Assembly (NCBI RefSeq): GCF_030269925.1
Contig: NC_085118.1
Location: forward strand, 11,982,001 to 12,046,000
Source of the DNA: Bombyx mori
Lineage: Eukaryota > Arthropoda > Insecta > Lepidoptera > Bombycidae
Reading direction: 5' to 3'
Length of the DNA stretch: 64,000 nt
Below, in pieces: positions 1 through 14,300 of the stretch (positions within the stretch are counted from its first letter, which is position 1; each line of letters begins with the position of its first letter). The position numbers were made by a program, and so were the translations under genes. The notes below the pieces were generated by a model. The model searched no databases. It was not told where the DNA came from and was given only the letters and a program-made list of their open reading frames with translations.

Positions 1-95
1 CCCTTCAAACCGAAACGCATTACTGCTTCACGGCAGAAATAGGCAGGGTGGTGGTACCTACCCGCGCGGACACACAAGAAGTCCTACCACCAGTA
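1..95 (-). mobile_element. Bm1 SINE, partial (cut by window edge)
   Basis: This matches the middle of the Bm1 copies elsewhere in the window: CGAAACGCATTACTGCTTCA followed by the GTGGTACCTACCCGCGCGGA block, ending at CCACCAGT. The tRNA-like head is missing and the A-tail side lies before base 1. Orientation is inferred from full-length copies such as 18144-18588. Confidence 0.85.
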
Positions 96-1685
96 AAGTA
101 AACCTCGATTTTATATCTACTTTATAAATGACGTACTCGTAGTAGCGTGACGTAGAGGACAAAAGCTAGTGCCGTTTTTAAAACTCGAATCGAATATGAA
201 CAAAAATCAGTTAGATGTTTGTCCTTCGTCTGGAACTCGGTACATTTTTGTTGGCACTCCAAGGAGGACCATAGTACCATTAACGTGCGAGAGGTGGCGT
301 TCGAGTAGTTTCAAGAAATGCATGATATTCTAACAAGTTGCGATCAGCGGAGTATGACTGCGTTTAATATACTAGTCTATTTATAAGTGTGACACTGCAT
401 TTTAATATTGTATTCAAGTCGTTGTGAAATAATAAAGATAAACCTTGTTTTCTGAAATAGAAAACGGGCCTCCTTCGTAAGAGCACGAGAGCACCCATAA
501 TGAAAAAGCTATTTAACACAAGTTTGGCAACAAAGCCAACACTGAAAATGAAAATCTTGTTATCAAGCAATGTCATCTGGAAAAAAAAGGTGTGACATGT
601 TTGACATTTTGAAATCATTTTTTTGCTAACCTAAAATGTTTTATCAAATGACTTGATTATTTATTTTCGAGTTATTTTTTACGGTTTTATTTTTTATTAA
701 AAATTTATTTGACTAAATCTCGTTTGTGTCGCGACAAGTTACTTTCGTTACGCGATTTTTTTGAAAACGTGACCTATTTTAATGATGTCTTTTACCTGAA
801 CGCGCAAAGAAATGGAAAACGACCCAAATAACAATGTAAGTTTTATTGTCCTGAATTGGGAATTGAGAATCAAAACAGTTGCAAGCTCAGTGCTGAATAA
901 ATAGATACGAATAAACAGATTAAACCTATTCAAGGGTCACTCTGTTTTCTTTAGTGTTTTATTATTATATTGTTAAATTGTTGTCGGTTGGATTTGACCC
1001 GTGTTTATCAACAATAACAACAACAGGTTGTTCGAAACATTGACTACTACGTCTACATTCTGATTATTTTACATAAAGAGTTTTTATAAAGCTGTAGGTT
1101 TTTAAAAATTGAATTCAATAAATGATTTAGTACAAAATACTTAAAAGTCTAAGAGCTGGTACTGATCAGGAATTGGTATAAGAATCGTGTATTTTGTTTT
1201 ATTACTCGTCAGACCTTCATCGTAGATTTATCTGACTATTATTTGGCGTAGCCGAACAGACAAGCTCACGATTCATTTGATGTTAAGTCTTTAAGGGAGT
1301 TAATAGACCACAACGTGAATCCTGCATCCCACTTTACGACATGAGCTTGAAGTCTCAATTGATTGAAATTTACGGTATTTCTGCTCTTCAAATAGAAATA
1401 ATTGCTGTACGAAAACAAGATTAGCAGGTTATATAAATATAATATGTACAAGCAATTATTTTCTTTATAGCATTTACAGTCGGAATCAGAATAGACCTTT
1501 AGTTCGCTGTATAGACGAAACTACACAAAGAATGTGTTTTCGTTGAAGGTGAACTTTTATCGATTTAAAAGTCATAATGTTATATAAACAAAGTTCTCTT
1601 ATAATGTTACTGAACCGCGCTATTTAATAATAAAGACGGTAACATTTTCCATACCTCTCTTCAAATGAGGATTGTGGAAAGTACT
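96..1685. other. AT-rich intergenic stretch, no gene recognised
   Basis: The open frames here are short, lack recognisable domains and sit in AT-rich sequence. I see no splice-bounded coding exon, RNA gene or well-formed repeat. Regulatory DNA for the Klhl10-like gene downstream could lie here, but nothing in the sequence shows it. Confidence 0.5.
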
Positions 1686-1797
1686 CAGCAGAAGGCAGCG
1701 GCTTGGCTATGCCCCGGGTATTGCTGATGTCCATGAACGATAGTAACCACTCACCATCAAGTGGGCCTTATGTGTGTCTGCCTACAGGAGAAAAAGT
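1686..1797 (+). mobile_element. LINE 3'-end fragment (GGCAGCGGCTTGGCT family)
   Basis: It shares the sequence GGCAGCGGCTTGGCT, then TTGCTGATGTCCATG, then AACCACTCACCATCA and TGTCTGCCTACA, with copies at 8280-8400, 9745-9900, 13630-13750, 14868-14990, 34385-34506 and 48396-48512. The longer copy at 7945-8400 carries remnants of a reverse transcriptase C-terminus, so I read the family as 5'-truncated LINE tails ending in an A-rich run. Confidence 0.7.
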
Positions 1798-1876
1798 AAA
1801 CTGATTGATGCCTCATTGAAGTGTATTGATGGTACAATAAAAGTATATTTTCTATTTTATTATCTAATATGGTGGA

Positions 1877-2070
1877 TCGCTACCCACAGACACAGGCCAC
1901 TGAGTTTCTCGTCGGATCTTCTCAGTGGGTCGCATTTCCGATCCGGTGGTAGATTCCGCGAAGCACGGTTCTTGCTAGGGCCTTGCTAGGGCTAGGGCTT
2001 GAGCCCCGCAAGCTCACCTACGTTTTAGGGCGAAGCTGAAATAGCCTCTTAAGGTTATCAGCATAGGTAG
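1877..2070 (+). mobile_element. Jockey-group LINE 3' UTR fragment
   Basis: The block CACTGAGTTTCTCGTCGGAT followed by CTTCTCAGTGGGTCGC and GATCCGGTGGTAGATTC is the diverged counterpart of the 3' UTR of the intact LINE at 63300-63370. It ends in an A-run near 2070. A short GCTAGGGC motif is reiterated inside. Confidence 0.75.
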
Positions 2071-2345
2071 GAAAAAAAAGTTGATCACTTTACTTCAACA
2101 ATTATTTTTCCTAACCTCACAGCGTAACATAATGCAAACTACGAATATAGTTTTTAATGTTTTAATATTGTAATAAGTACCAATAATGTGGGAGATCCAG
2201 GATAAGAGCATGAGATAAACTTTATTAGGGAATTGTGAGAGTGGCTCTAACGATCGTAATACTGGCGATGAGCACGTTATTGGTTACGATGATGATAACG
2301 GTGCACTGGCAACAGCAGACGGCGGGTCGGGAAACCGGTCGGTGC

Positions 2346-5300
2346 ATGTCGGTGGCAGCGATGCAGGCGCTCCATCGACTGCGCGAGTGTCGTCTGCTAT
2401 GCGACGCTATTGTGCGCGCTGACGATGGCGCTTCCTTCCCCGTGCACCGTGCTATACTCTCAGCCTGCAGCCCATACTTCCTGTAAGTCTTTTTAAAGTG
2501 AAACTTTTATTACATCTTCTCAAAAAATTTCGTCTGTGTGTTGCATGTCGCGTGATGGTCGGCCGCGGAGTAGAGATAAAGTGAAAGGCGCTCGTCAGAG
2601 CAGCCAAGGTCAATATGGCGGACCCTATAGCTCGCAGCAGCTGACCGTGTAGACTATTACCCCTTTTGAGCTAGTGCTTCACGCAATCTTTTTTGTTTTT
2701 GTCAGTGTTTAAATGTTGTTTGTCAGAGTTAAATGTCTATAATGTGAAAAAAAGTTTCACTTTTACCGTGTTTTCATAAAACCATACTATCCTTTTTTTA
2801 TTGCATTGATTGGTGGACGAGCTCACGGCCCACCAGAGCCCGTAGACATCTACAACGCAAATGCCGCCAGCCACCTTGAGATTGAGATATGAGTTCTAAG
2901 GTTTCAGTATAGTTAAACGGCTGCCCCGCCCTTCAAACCGAAACGCATTACTGCTTCACGGCAGAAATAGGCAGGGTGGTGGTACCTACGTACCTGGTGG
3001 TACGTTGCGGACTCACAAGACGTACTACCACCAGTAGTACCAATTTTATACGATACGATACCGTAATTCGATTCTGGAAAATTTAAATGTAAATTATTCG
3101 ATTTCGTCATTTAGTTTCAGCTTAGCTTTTTCTTTCAATTACGTTATTTCGTCCTGTAGAAATAGACAATTTCAAGTACTAGCATGCGTAAACTTAGATA
3201 CGTCGTTCTAAAATATTCACTTACCACTAGGGCACTGTTCACAACAACTCTTCATTCTCGGGAGCAAAGCGACGTATTGATATCCGGAGTGCGTTCTGAG
3301 ATATTACTGCTGTTGATTGAGTACGCCTACCTCCGCCGTATCGATGTCACAGATACCAATGTACATGAGCTCCTAATGACAGCCGATTATCTCGCTTTCC
3401 TTGGAGTGCTTCAGCTTTGTTGCGATCATCTCAGAAGTTCATTGAACCCAAAAAACTGTCTTGGAATTATGACTTTTGCAAGGTAAACAATCACAATCAA
3501 ATATGATTACTTTACCTTTTTTTATTGCTGACACGGATCAACGACCTCACTGCCCACCTACACAACGGCACCTATTACAACGACAACATAGAAACAGCTC
3601 ATTGAGTTTGTCGCCGGATCTTCTCAGTGGATCGCGATTCCGATTCGGTGATAGATTCTGCAATGCTCTGCTCTTGTGAAGGCTTGTGTTAGCAAATTCT
3701 CTCAGGTTGACCCCGCGAGCTGACCTACCCGTTCAGGCGTAGCTGGGATAGCCCTTCAAACTGGAACGCATCAGTATTTAGTGGCAGAAACTGGCAGAAT
3801 GGTGACGCCTAACTTTGGGAGCTCACGAAGCGTTCCACCAACCGTAAATCTCATTAGTTAGTTCCTGTACAATATTTGGAAACCGATATAATAATTGACC
3901 GGTTGTAAATAAAATTGTAAATTGTGTATTATGATACCGTTGCATATTTACCATAACTATAAATATTTCAGGCGTGTTTTCTGTTACAAACTCGAAGCGG
4001 ATGCACGAAGGTATTTATTGCGTTACTTTGTAACAGTCGCAACACAGAGCGACGAATTCCTTCACTTGCCACTGGACGAACTTAATTCTATTATATTGGA
4101 GGACGAATTAAACGTTAAAAGTGAGGAAGCAGTTTGGGAATCCGTTTTGCGTTGGGTCAATTACGATCCAGACGGTCGATGGCAGCACACGGTAAAATTA
4201 ATGGGCAGCATTCGACTGGGATTGCTCGACACGCAAGTGAGGTTACAAGCATTTAAAATCCTGCCTCATCGTTTGAAGCCAATTATAAACGTTGTCTCTG
4301 GTTTCAGTTCTTCCTAGAGAATGTTAAAGATCATCCATACGTTGCCGGGAATGAAGGATCTAGGCCAGTTATAATAGAGACGCTGAAGTTCTTATACGAT
4401 TTGGAAATGATTGCTCAGAGAGATGGAGAAGTTGCCACACCAGAAATAGCCCGACCAAGAGTGCCGCATGAGGTATACTTCTTACATATATGAAAGAAAA
4501 AAGATGTGAGGTGTCGTGGGACACCGGATAGGAACGAAGTTCCTTATTATAAAAATATTAATTTTAAGTCCTATGCGAGGTATAAAGAAAATAAAACTGG
4601 AGGGTTCGCAACAACCCACGGTCATTCGGTAACGTGCGAATTTATTTTGGTACACTTCTTTCACGGTTGTTTGCAAAGACTTATTGTATTGCGCAAACGA
4701 ACGCTCTGAGATCGTGGTCAATGACTGATAAAAATATGTTATTTTTTGTAGGTTATTACATGTTAAGTCGTACACTGTGTGCATTACTAATAAAAATCTT
4801 ACGTTACGGACTTTTTTTCCCGGTTATGGTACCCCTCCGCATCGTCCCATAAGGAACTTCGTTCCAAAACACGATCGACTTTATTTCATTTAGTTTAAAT
4901 TAATTAAATGCAGGTCTTGTTTGCCATTGGAGGATGGAGTGGTGGGTCTCCGACTGCTTTCATCGAAACCTACGATACAAGAGCTGATCGCTGGATCAAA
5001 GTCGAAGAAGTGGATCCGGCTGGTCCACGAGCCTACCACGGAACAGCAGTCTTAGGATCTTGCATATACGTTATCGGCGGTTTTGACGGCATGGACTACT
5101 TCAACTCGTGTCGCTGTTTTGATGCCGTCACAAAAATATGGCGCGAGGTAAGTCCTTCGCAAATAAATGTAATTTTTCGAAATAATAACACGTTTATCTT
5201 ACATAAATAATTATTTAGTAGTGTTCGTGTAATTAGTAGCCTTAACCTACTTTAAAATATCGACACAAATCAAGACTTTTGTGATAATAGGTTGCACCCA

Positions 5301-8300
5301 TGAACGCAAGGCGTTGTTACGTGTCTGTTGCTGTCGTTGGTGAGACAATCTATGCAATGGGCGGTTACGATGGCCACCACAGACAGAACACGGCCGAAAA
5401 GTTTAATCATCGAACGAATCAATGGTCGCTGGTGGCACCGATGAATGCACAACGTTCCGATGCAAGCGCCGCCTCACTTGACAGTAAGTTTTTATACAAA
5501 GTATTTGTATATTTTTTTTTTATTTGGTTTGTTTGTATTTGTATACGTAATTCTTTTTATTGCTTAGATGGGTGGACGAGCTCACAGCCCACCTGGTGTT
5601 AAGTGGTTACTGGAGCCCATAAACATCTACAACGTAAATGCGCCACACACCTTGAGGTATAAGTTCTAAGGTCTCAGTATAGTTACAACGGCTGCTCCAC
5701 CCTACAAACCGAAACGCATTACTGCTTCACCGCAGAAATAGGCAGGGTCGTGGTACCTACCCGCGCGGACTCACAAGAGGTCCTACCAACAGTAAAAAAT
5801 ATTCTGATCAGTTTTCAATTTATGGGTTGCTTGATCTTCTATCTACAAGGTTCTTTAAGGGTCTTTTAGGTTTACACATGTTTATTTTTTCTATTCTGAT
5901 AAACCTATTAATAAATTTAGTGTGACGAGTTATCGGTCCTCCATATGCCGTACCTGTGTGTTTGTATTTAAGATTCAGAATGAAATCGAGAGACCTGAAG
6001 CATTTTGAATATGATTAACTTTGAGCATGAAAATCTATTTAATTTTCAAGTTCTAATATTTAACATAGCCGACTTAAACTAATATGTATATGGCTCTAAT
6101 CTATATTTAAAAAAATGAATTGCTGTTCGTTAGTCTCGCTAAAACTCGAGAACGGCTGGACCGATTTGGCTAATTTTGGTCTTGAATTATTTGTGGAAGT
6201 CTAGGGAAGGTTTAAAAGGTGAGAAAATATAAAAAAGCTCGGAATTAAATAAAAATAACAATTTTCGGACGTATTCCTTTTGTTTGTTTTAATTTTATTT
6301 TATACAAAAGTTTAGGTCTTTTATTTATCGATTGAGGCACTACGAAGTCTGCTGGGTCAGCTAGTAAAGAATAAAGAATTAAAAAATAAAATTTAACACA
6401 GCACTTCTCTTAAACTAGACAAGATATACATAACCGGTGGCTTCAATGGTCAGGAATGCATGAACAGCGTCGAAATGTACGATCCAGAAGCGAACCAATG
6501 GACGAATTTGACCCCGATGAGGTCGCGCCGCTCCGGCGTGTCCTGCATCGCTTACCACAACAAGGTATTTAGGTATATTCATTGCGTTTTTTTATTTTAA
6601 ATTAAAACATATTCATTTTTAATTTTCTATTATTTTAATCGAGTAGCAGTATGTTTATTGAGAAAAAAGAGCGGCAGTACAGAGCTGCCTGACTATTTTT
6701 GATAGCTTTTAATCATTAAGTTATTTGCTCAATCATAATTATTATGAAAGAGGTTTAGAGATTATTTACCCTGAAAAAAAAAAAAAACATTCGCGAGCAG
6801 CTGCTCTTGAGTTGTTAGGTCTCCTTTGGAGGCGCTCGAGCAGTTATTAGCAAATTTCATCCCTCCTGTCTGAGCCTTCGTTCGCCCACCTGTCCTAGTG
6901 AAACTGGAAAGTCCTGCGGGCTACCAGTAATTCTTCCTTAACAAAAAAAATATGTTATGACAGCGGAAACGGGTGAAAAAACAATTGACGTTCTATTGCC
7001 CGACCTATTTTCGAAACTAAACACTATCACATTTACAATCAATAATACGAATACCTACATATTTTTTTTATTGCTTAGATGGGAGGACGAGCTCAGAGCC
7101 CACCTGGTGTTAAGTGGTTACTGGAACCCATAGACATCCACAACGTAAATGCGCCATCCACCTTAAGATATAAGTTCTAAGGTTTCAAGTATAGTTACAA
7201 CGGCTGCCCCACCCTTCAAACCGAAACGCATTACTGCTTCACGGCAGAAATAGGCAGGGTGGTGGTACCTACCCGCGCGGACTCACAATAGGTCCTACCA
7301 CCAGTAATTACGCAAATTATAATTTGCGGGTTTCATTTTTATTACACGATGTTATTCCTTCACCGTGGAAATCAATCGTGAGCATTTGTTGAGTACGTTA
7401 TTTCATTAGAAAAATTGGTACCCGGCTGAGATTCGAACACCGGTGCATCGCTCAACACGAATGCACTGGACGTCTTATCCGTTAGGCCACGACGACTTCA
7501 AAATTTTCTACATACATTCTACGTTCTTCAAACTACATTGACCATTAATATAACTTGTGAGTTTATAATTATTATGGGAGAAATCGTAATTTTTGTTTGG
7601 GTTATCTATCAATGTACACTGAATTTTATTATGTTGAGAATGTTCGAATACGAATCATTTTCAAGTAAATGATCATTAAACACTAGTCTTATCTCAAAAA
7701 AGTGTAAGAATTATACTGCTCGTTGAAACGTATTAATTAAACAGATATCGTCAATGGCCTCATGATTGTTTTAATTTGAATTAGTAATTTACAATGAAAA
7801 TTACAACTTAATTTAAAAGTATTGTAGTTTTAAATAGATCGATCGGTTTTTGTTTAACTTGACATTGTATTTAAAACGAAATTCGTGTTGACATAAAGCT
7901 TTCATTTTCTCCAGTCATAGCTGATTTTAGGGATTAGACAATACCAGCTATTCCCATTTGACTCCATACAGAAGAGAACCGTTCGGATTGTCGATAATCC
8001 CATTCTCACGGATCGTTTGATCTCTCTCTGCGTCTGCGGAGGGAGTTCGGTTCCCTCTGTATTTTGTTGTTTGAGATGATACCATTATCTCGTTTTTACC
8101 ATCGTACCGCCCGCTCTCGAAGTAGAATTCATCAATACTACCTGGAACCACTGCGGTCATTCACAGTGCGTTTCCAGAGATCTTTTTTGCGATGTACCAT
8201 CCGGCGTTGTAATGAGCTCCCCCCACGGTGTTTCCCGAGCGCTATGACATGTCCTTCTTTAAAAGAGGCTTGTGGAGAGTATTAAATGGTAGGCAGCGGC

Positions 8301-11300
8301 TTGGCTCTGTCCCTGGTATTGCTGACGTCCATGAGCGGTTGTAACCACTAACTATCAGGGCCGTATGATAGTCTGCCTATACGGTAATAAAAAAAAATAA
8401 GTGCTATAAAACGCCTAGGAAACGAATTCTGGGAAGCAAAATGTGTGGTAGTAATGGTTAATCTTGGTAATCGCGCAAAAGTTGAAGGTATTTTGTTGTG
8501 CAAGGACGGCCCCATCAGCCGCCTTCGCGTCGATTACGAGCCCACGAAATATCCCTTTGCTATTAACTTTGCAAATGAATTTGGATTTCTCATTATCTTA
8601 AAGTATGTTTCATTATTACGGGCCCAGTACGTACCATCATAAGTTTCATCATCATTGGCTTTCGATTGCTGCGCAGTAATGTATTCTGCTTCGAAATTTA
8701 CCACATACCTCGGACGACGTGCTTCGATAATCACTTAACATCATACACCATGATCTCGGCTGCTCGTCGAGAGAACTAAAAGGATATTTTTCTCCTACCT
8801 ACGCCGAAAGTTCGGTTTTCGTCCCGCTGTACAGGGAAGAAAGTGTAACTTTTCCTCCCTGGATACTGACAAGTTCGCATGCGCGTTAGTGTCTACGTCT
8901 GCTCTCACGCACCTAAAATTCCCCGCCATTGTTGTGCTCGGGTAATTTGCAATATTGTGTTTACTGTAAAAGTGAAATAAACAAAATGCAATAAAATTTA
9001 ATACTGAAGTATTAAACAAAGATGAGTTCATCAGACAGTTCTTATTCAATTAGTAGTAGTTTATTTAAAAATTAAAAAACAGTTAAATTGTTTTTTTAAG
9101 GGTACAGGGGGCTCCGCCCCCCCTACCCCCTGCCAGGGCTTTGCCCCTGGATCCTGGCCCGATTCTCCACGAACATTCGGCCTGGTAGGAGAAAAAGTAG
9201 TATGTGCACCGCGGGAAAAAGTAGGACATCTCATCCCTAGGAAATGTCCTACTTTTCTCCCTTGGTGCACAATGTACTATTTTTGGTTTTTAAGAACATC
9301 ATAACCCGCTGCATATAAAAATAGCCTTCCCATAACACGGTACTCCTACAACACGATAACGAGATTTTTGTTTAAAATTATTTAGAGAATTACATTATGT
9401 ATTATGAACGCACAATATATGGGAATAACCGAAAATTTTACTGTCTTCTAATCTCATATAACACGGTTTCACACAACACGGGACTTTGTAGGCACAGATA
9501 ATACACATAAATTAGTTATCGATAAGCAACACAAGCACTCAACAAAAATGTTTACGGGCGTCGGCCACTAGATGGCTTCGCTTCGATTAGTTTCTCTTTG
9601 CTCCTGTAGATAGATAGCAGTAACATATTACCGGGACCTATTAATAAAGGATTTTGTAAGTTTTCAGAAACCACATATTGATAAAATTTTATCAATTTGT
9701 CCATAACAAATAAATACTTGTATGATTCATTAGTTTTTTTCTTGACTTCAGCAATGCCAGGGGCACAGCCAAGCCGCTGCCTACCGTTTAATACTCTCCA
9801 CAATCCTCATTTGAAGAAGGACATGTCATAGCGCTCGGGAAACACCGTGGAGGGGAGCTCATTCCATAGCCCAATTCCATAGCATAATTCTGTCTTTACT
9901 TATACAGTAATTAAATGCCTTAACTTTAACAGCATATAAGTTTAGGTAAATGCGCTACGAGATGACGCTAGTTTCGATACAAACAAAATATTTGTCTTAA
10001 AGTATCGCAGTTTCAGGGTCCTGTTTGTAGGAATGTATTCTTTTTTTTTTCTGGCGGATTGTGTCGGAATCGAACCGACCTCCTCCTGTCACTCAACAAC
10101 CCAAAAGGCAAAGAGGAGAGGGAAGCGTTTAGTGCGGAGCACATCTCTCCCATCACCCGTAGGAATGTATCTACGTGTTACAGGAGGGTTGCATGTGCAT
10201 GGTTTTAATCAAATGCCTTTTTCTTTGTAGGTCTACGTCATTGGAGGCTTCAACGGTATCTCGAGGATGTGCAGCGGCGAGGTGTACGACCCGACGACCA
10301 ACACGTGGGCGCCCGTGCCGGACATGTACAATCCCCGCAGCAACTTTGCCATCGAGGTCATTGACGACATGATCTTTGCGATCGGCGGCTTCAATGGAGT
10401 CACCACTATATACCACGTCGAGTGCTACGACGAGAAGACGAACGAGTGGTGAGTCAATATTTGATTAATGTTTTTTTTTTTTATATTGCTTAGATGGGTG
10501 GACGAGCTCACAGCCCACCTGGTGTTGAGTGGTTACTGGAGCCCATAGACATAGACAACGTAAATGCGCCACCTGCGCCACCCACCTTGAGATACAAGTT
10601 CTAAGGTCTCAGTATAGTTACAACGGCTGCCCCACCCTTCAAACCGAAACACATTACTGCTTCACGGCAGAAGTAGGCGGGGTGGTGGTACCTACCCGCG
10701 CGGACTCGCAAGAGGTCCTACCACCAGTTCTCGTTTATAGAAACTCGCCGTTCGTGAAACAGTTTTTAGCAGACGAAGGAATGTTTCTGGTGGAATGTTG
10801 AATGAACAGAAAATGTACGTACACCACTAGCAAAACGGAATAGATTGTCATTGAAAAAAAAAAAAAAACAATGAACAATATTCTATAGAGAGCATTCTTA
10901 ATTCATAAGTATATCTCATGTTACATAATCATAATTTGTACTACAAAATATAATAAATAGAATTCGAAATCGTCATAGCCTAATATATAAGACGCCCGGT
11001 GCCTTTGTATAGAGGGATTCGACTGTGCCGATGTTCGAATCCCGTAGGTAGGTATCGATTTTCCTAATGAAATACGTAGGTACTAAGCGAATGTTCACGA
11101 TTGACTTAAACGACAAAGGACGAATGTCGTGTAAACAAAATCAAACCCGTAAAAAATATAATTTGCGTTTTGACTCGTGGTAGGGCTTGTTGTGAGTCCG
11201 CACGGGTAGGTACCAACACCTTGCCTATCTCGGCCGTAAAGAAGTAAAGCAGTAATGCCTTTTAGTTTGAAGGATGGGGCCGTTGTACTGTAAAATTTCA

Positions 11301-14300
11301 GACTTAGAACTTATGTCTCAAAATGAATCTACTACCAGATCGGAATCGCGACCCGCTAAGAAGATCCGGCGAGAAACTCAGCGGGCTGATGCATGGGTTA
11401 AGTTGCAGGTCGACCTCTTTGTCGAGTTCGACGAGTACGGTTACTGATTACCGGGACCCCTAAGCCTGCTTCTAGTGTTAGAGCTGAAGGTATCTAATGC
11501 AAGAGTTATTGGATGTGATGGATCCGTAAGGACGTGTCTACGGCCACGACGGTGACTTGCTCCTGCGTGATCAGGATGAATACATTAAAAAGGCAAAAAA
11601 CATACACCTAGAACACAGTGTCATATAAAATGTATTAAACTATAAGGAAACAATTCAATACACCGTTCGAACACGACGTCTCGAATTGTGAACGAGACAA
11701 CTAAGTGTATGTTTACATCTAGTAAATATATATTATATAAAATTTGATATGATTACATTCATTCATAATCTTAGGTATGAAGCGACAGATATGAACATAT
11801 ATCGTTCGGCGTTATCGGCATGTGTGATCATGGGCCTTCCGAACGTGTACGATTACATACATAAGCATCGAGAGCGACTCATGGAGGAGAAGCGACAGAA
11901 GATCCTGCTGTCGGAGACGGCTCGTCAAGGACAACACAGACCCACGCTACCTGACGTAAGTTTCATTATTTATATTCATTCGAAAGGCAAAGGAAACCTT
12001 CAATGATTGTTAAAAATACTACGCCTATTCAGGATATAATTTAAAAAGATAATATTATTACATTTATAGTGTTAACTATAAATGTAATCTTCTTCTATCT
12101 ATCTATATATATAAAAATGAATTGCTGTTCGTTAGTCTCCCTAAAACTCGAGAACGGCTGGACCGATTTGGCTAATTTTGGTCTTGAATTATTTGTAGAA
12201 GTCCAGAGAAGGTTTAAAAGGTAGATAAATATCAAAATTCCTTTTGTTTGTTTTAAGTTTATTTTATACAAAAGTTTAGGTCTTTTATTTATCGATTGAG
12301 GCACTACGAAGTCTGCCGGGTCAGCTAGTAATATTATATATTAACATACTTCTAGTATTAACTCGGTCACATATATAATAGAGATCGGATCGATGGTACG
12401 GGCTTAAGACAAGTGATCATCGATAGCAAGATACACTTTTTATTAGTATTTATATTAAATTATAGATATTATATGATATATTGCACATGCATGGATATTA
12501 GGTTATAGATGTAAGACTATTTATTGAATTGTTTTCTATATAACTAAAATGAACAAATCGCAATTAAGAATAAATCAAATTTATATTATTTATATGTACT
12601 TTAAAAAAAACGTCACTAGAGAAGTTAAATTTTGGCGAATTTAACAAATCGTAAATCGTTTCTATAATATCTAGAATTCGCGAAAATAGATGAACTTACT
12701 AAAATCGGTCACTCTCTACAAACTTCGTCTTGAATTAAGACATCACGTTGAGACAATCAGAACTTATCTAGGGGTTATCAATATGTTTCGTTGTTTCAGT
12801 AAATTAGTCTGTTTAGTTTTATGTGTGGTCAACTAATAAATAGCGTTTAATAACTTTTATTCCATTAATAGCATAATATTTCGTACAACGCATTAAAGAT
12901 ATTATTGAAGAGAAAATTATGTTTAGATAAGGCAATTACTTGTTTTCATCAACAACACAATCATAATATTTCATTTTATTTTTATATTGATTATAATAAA
13001 TAACCTATGTGAACTTTTTGACGAGTGTCCGTGGATATCTTTTAAACTAGGCATGAATGAATATGGCTCTTAAATTTTTATGCTTCCTTCTGCTGTACTC
13101 GTTGATGATACAATCCAACTGTCTACTCTATATATCTACTGTTTTAGATAGTACGACCCATATGTTGTGTACGGTTAGCTAATTTAAAAAAAACATCAAA
13201 TAACTAATCAATTTTAACTAGGTCAGCATTGAAATAAAATTGACCGTCCGATATTTGCGCGCTAAAAAAATCGATTATATAATAATTAGCGATTACTGCC
13301 AAAAACATGTTTTTTTTTTTTATTGGCCTCTACGAACAGAAGTAACTGGGGTTACGGACGTCATAATACAACTGAGACTACGATTTTATACCTCAAGGCA
13401 GATGGCTGAAAACGTGATTATTTTTACAGACTCTGGTAGCCGTTTAAAACCATGTGGGTCTTTAGTTAGTTAATCTAACTAGGCAATAAAAAAATATGCT
13501 AATCAATATATTTATCTAGTACAAAAAAAGCGATTGCGATCGAATGCTGAAGTGGGAAATGAATATACTCAAATATGCACGTTTAAGCAAAGGAATGATT
13601 GCTTTTTAATGTACTTTATAAGTTGTAGAGGTTGATGATGCAGCTTTTGGCTGCAACTTGACCATGCTCCTGACATTGCTAACGTCCATGAGTGATGATA
13701 ATCATTCACCACTAAGTGGGCCGTATGCTCATCTGCCTATTTTGCAAAAAAACTATATATTTTTTTGTTTCACTTCGCTATCTTCGCTACGCATCGTTCA
13801 CAGCTTTGTATGAACGTGACCTGAATATAACTAGTATTGCTATATATTTTTACTAAATTTTATTGGTAAACATTCGTAAATTTTATTTATAAAATGACAT
13901 TTTGATACCTATAGCCACGAGGAGCTATTCTGGCTTCACCGCGAGTACAAGAGCGATTATGGGTAAAAGGAATTATTGAAAAGCACGATCGCCAAACGAC
14001 TGGTGGTAGGACCTCCTGTGAGTCCGCACGGGTAGGTACCATCACCCTGCCTATTTCTGCCGTGAAGCAGTAATGCGTTTCGGCTTGAAGGGTGGGGCAG
14101 CCGTTGTAATTATACTTGAGACCTTAGAACTTAAAGGTGGGTGGTGCATTTACGTTGTCGATGCTTATGGGCTCCAGTAACCACTTAGCACCAGCTGGGC
14201 TGTGAGCTCGTCCAACCACCTAGGCAATAAGCTTGCTGACACACATGAGCAGCGCTTCGCTGAAGCTTTCATTAAATCGGAATCGAGACCCACTAAGGAG

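Noticed and set aside
2571..2766. MITE with AAAGTGAAA/TTTCACTTT ends in Klhl10 intron 1
   Set aside because: The inverted ends are only 9 bp and no second copy was found, so it is too weak to call.
4237..4317. Extra 26 codons at the end of Klhl10 exon 3
   Set aside because: A 71 nt intron (GTGAGG...TTTCAG) lies there; the BACK domain resumes in phase at 4308.
8445..8734. Open frames on both strands (65 and 66 codons) in Klhl10 intron 7
   Set aside because: No recognised domain and mutually overlapping; probably remnants or chance.
10040..10165. tRNA-like GGAATCGAACCGACC motif before Klhl10 exon 8
   Set aside because: Resembles a B box complement, but no cloverleaf or SINE family could be established by eye.
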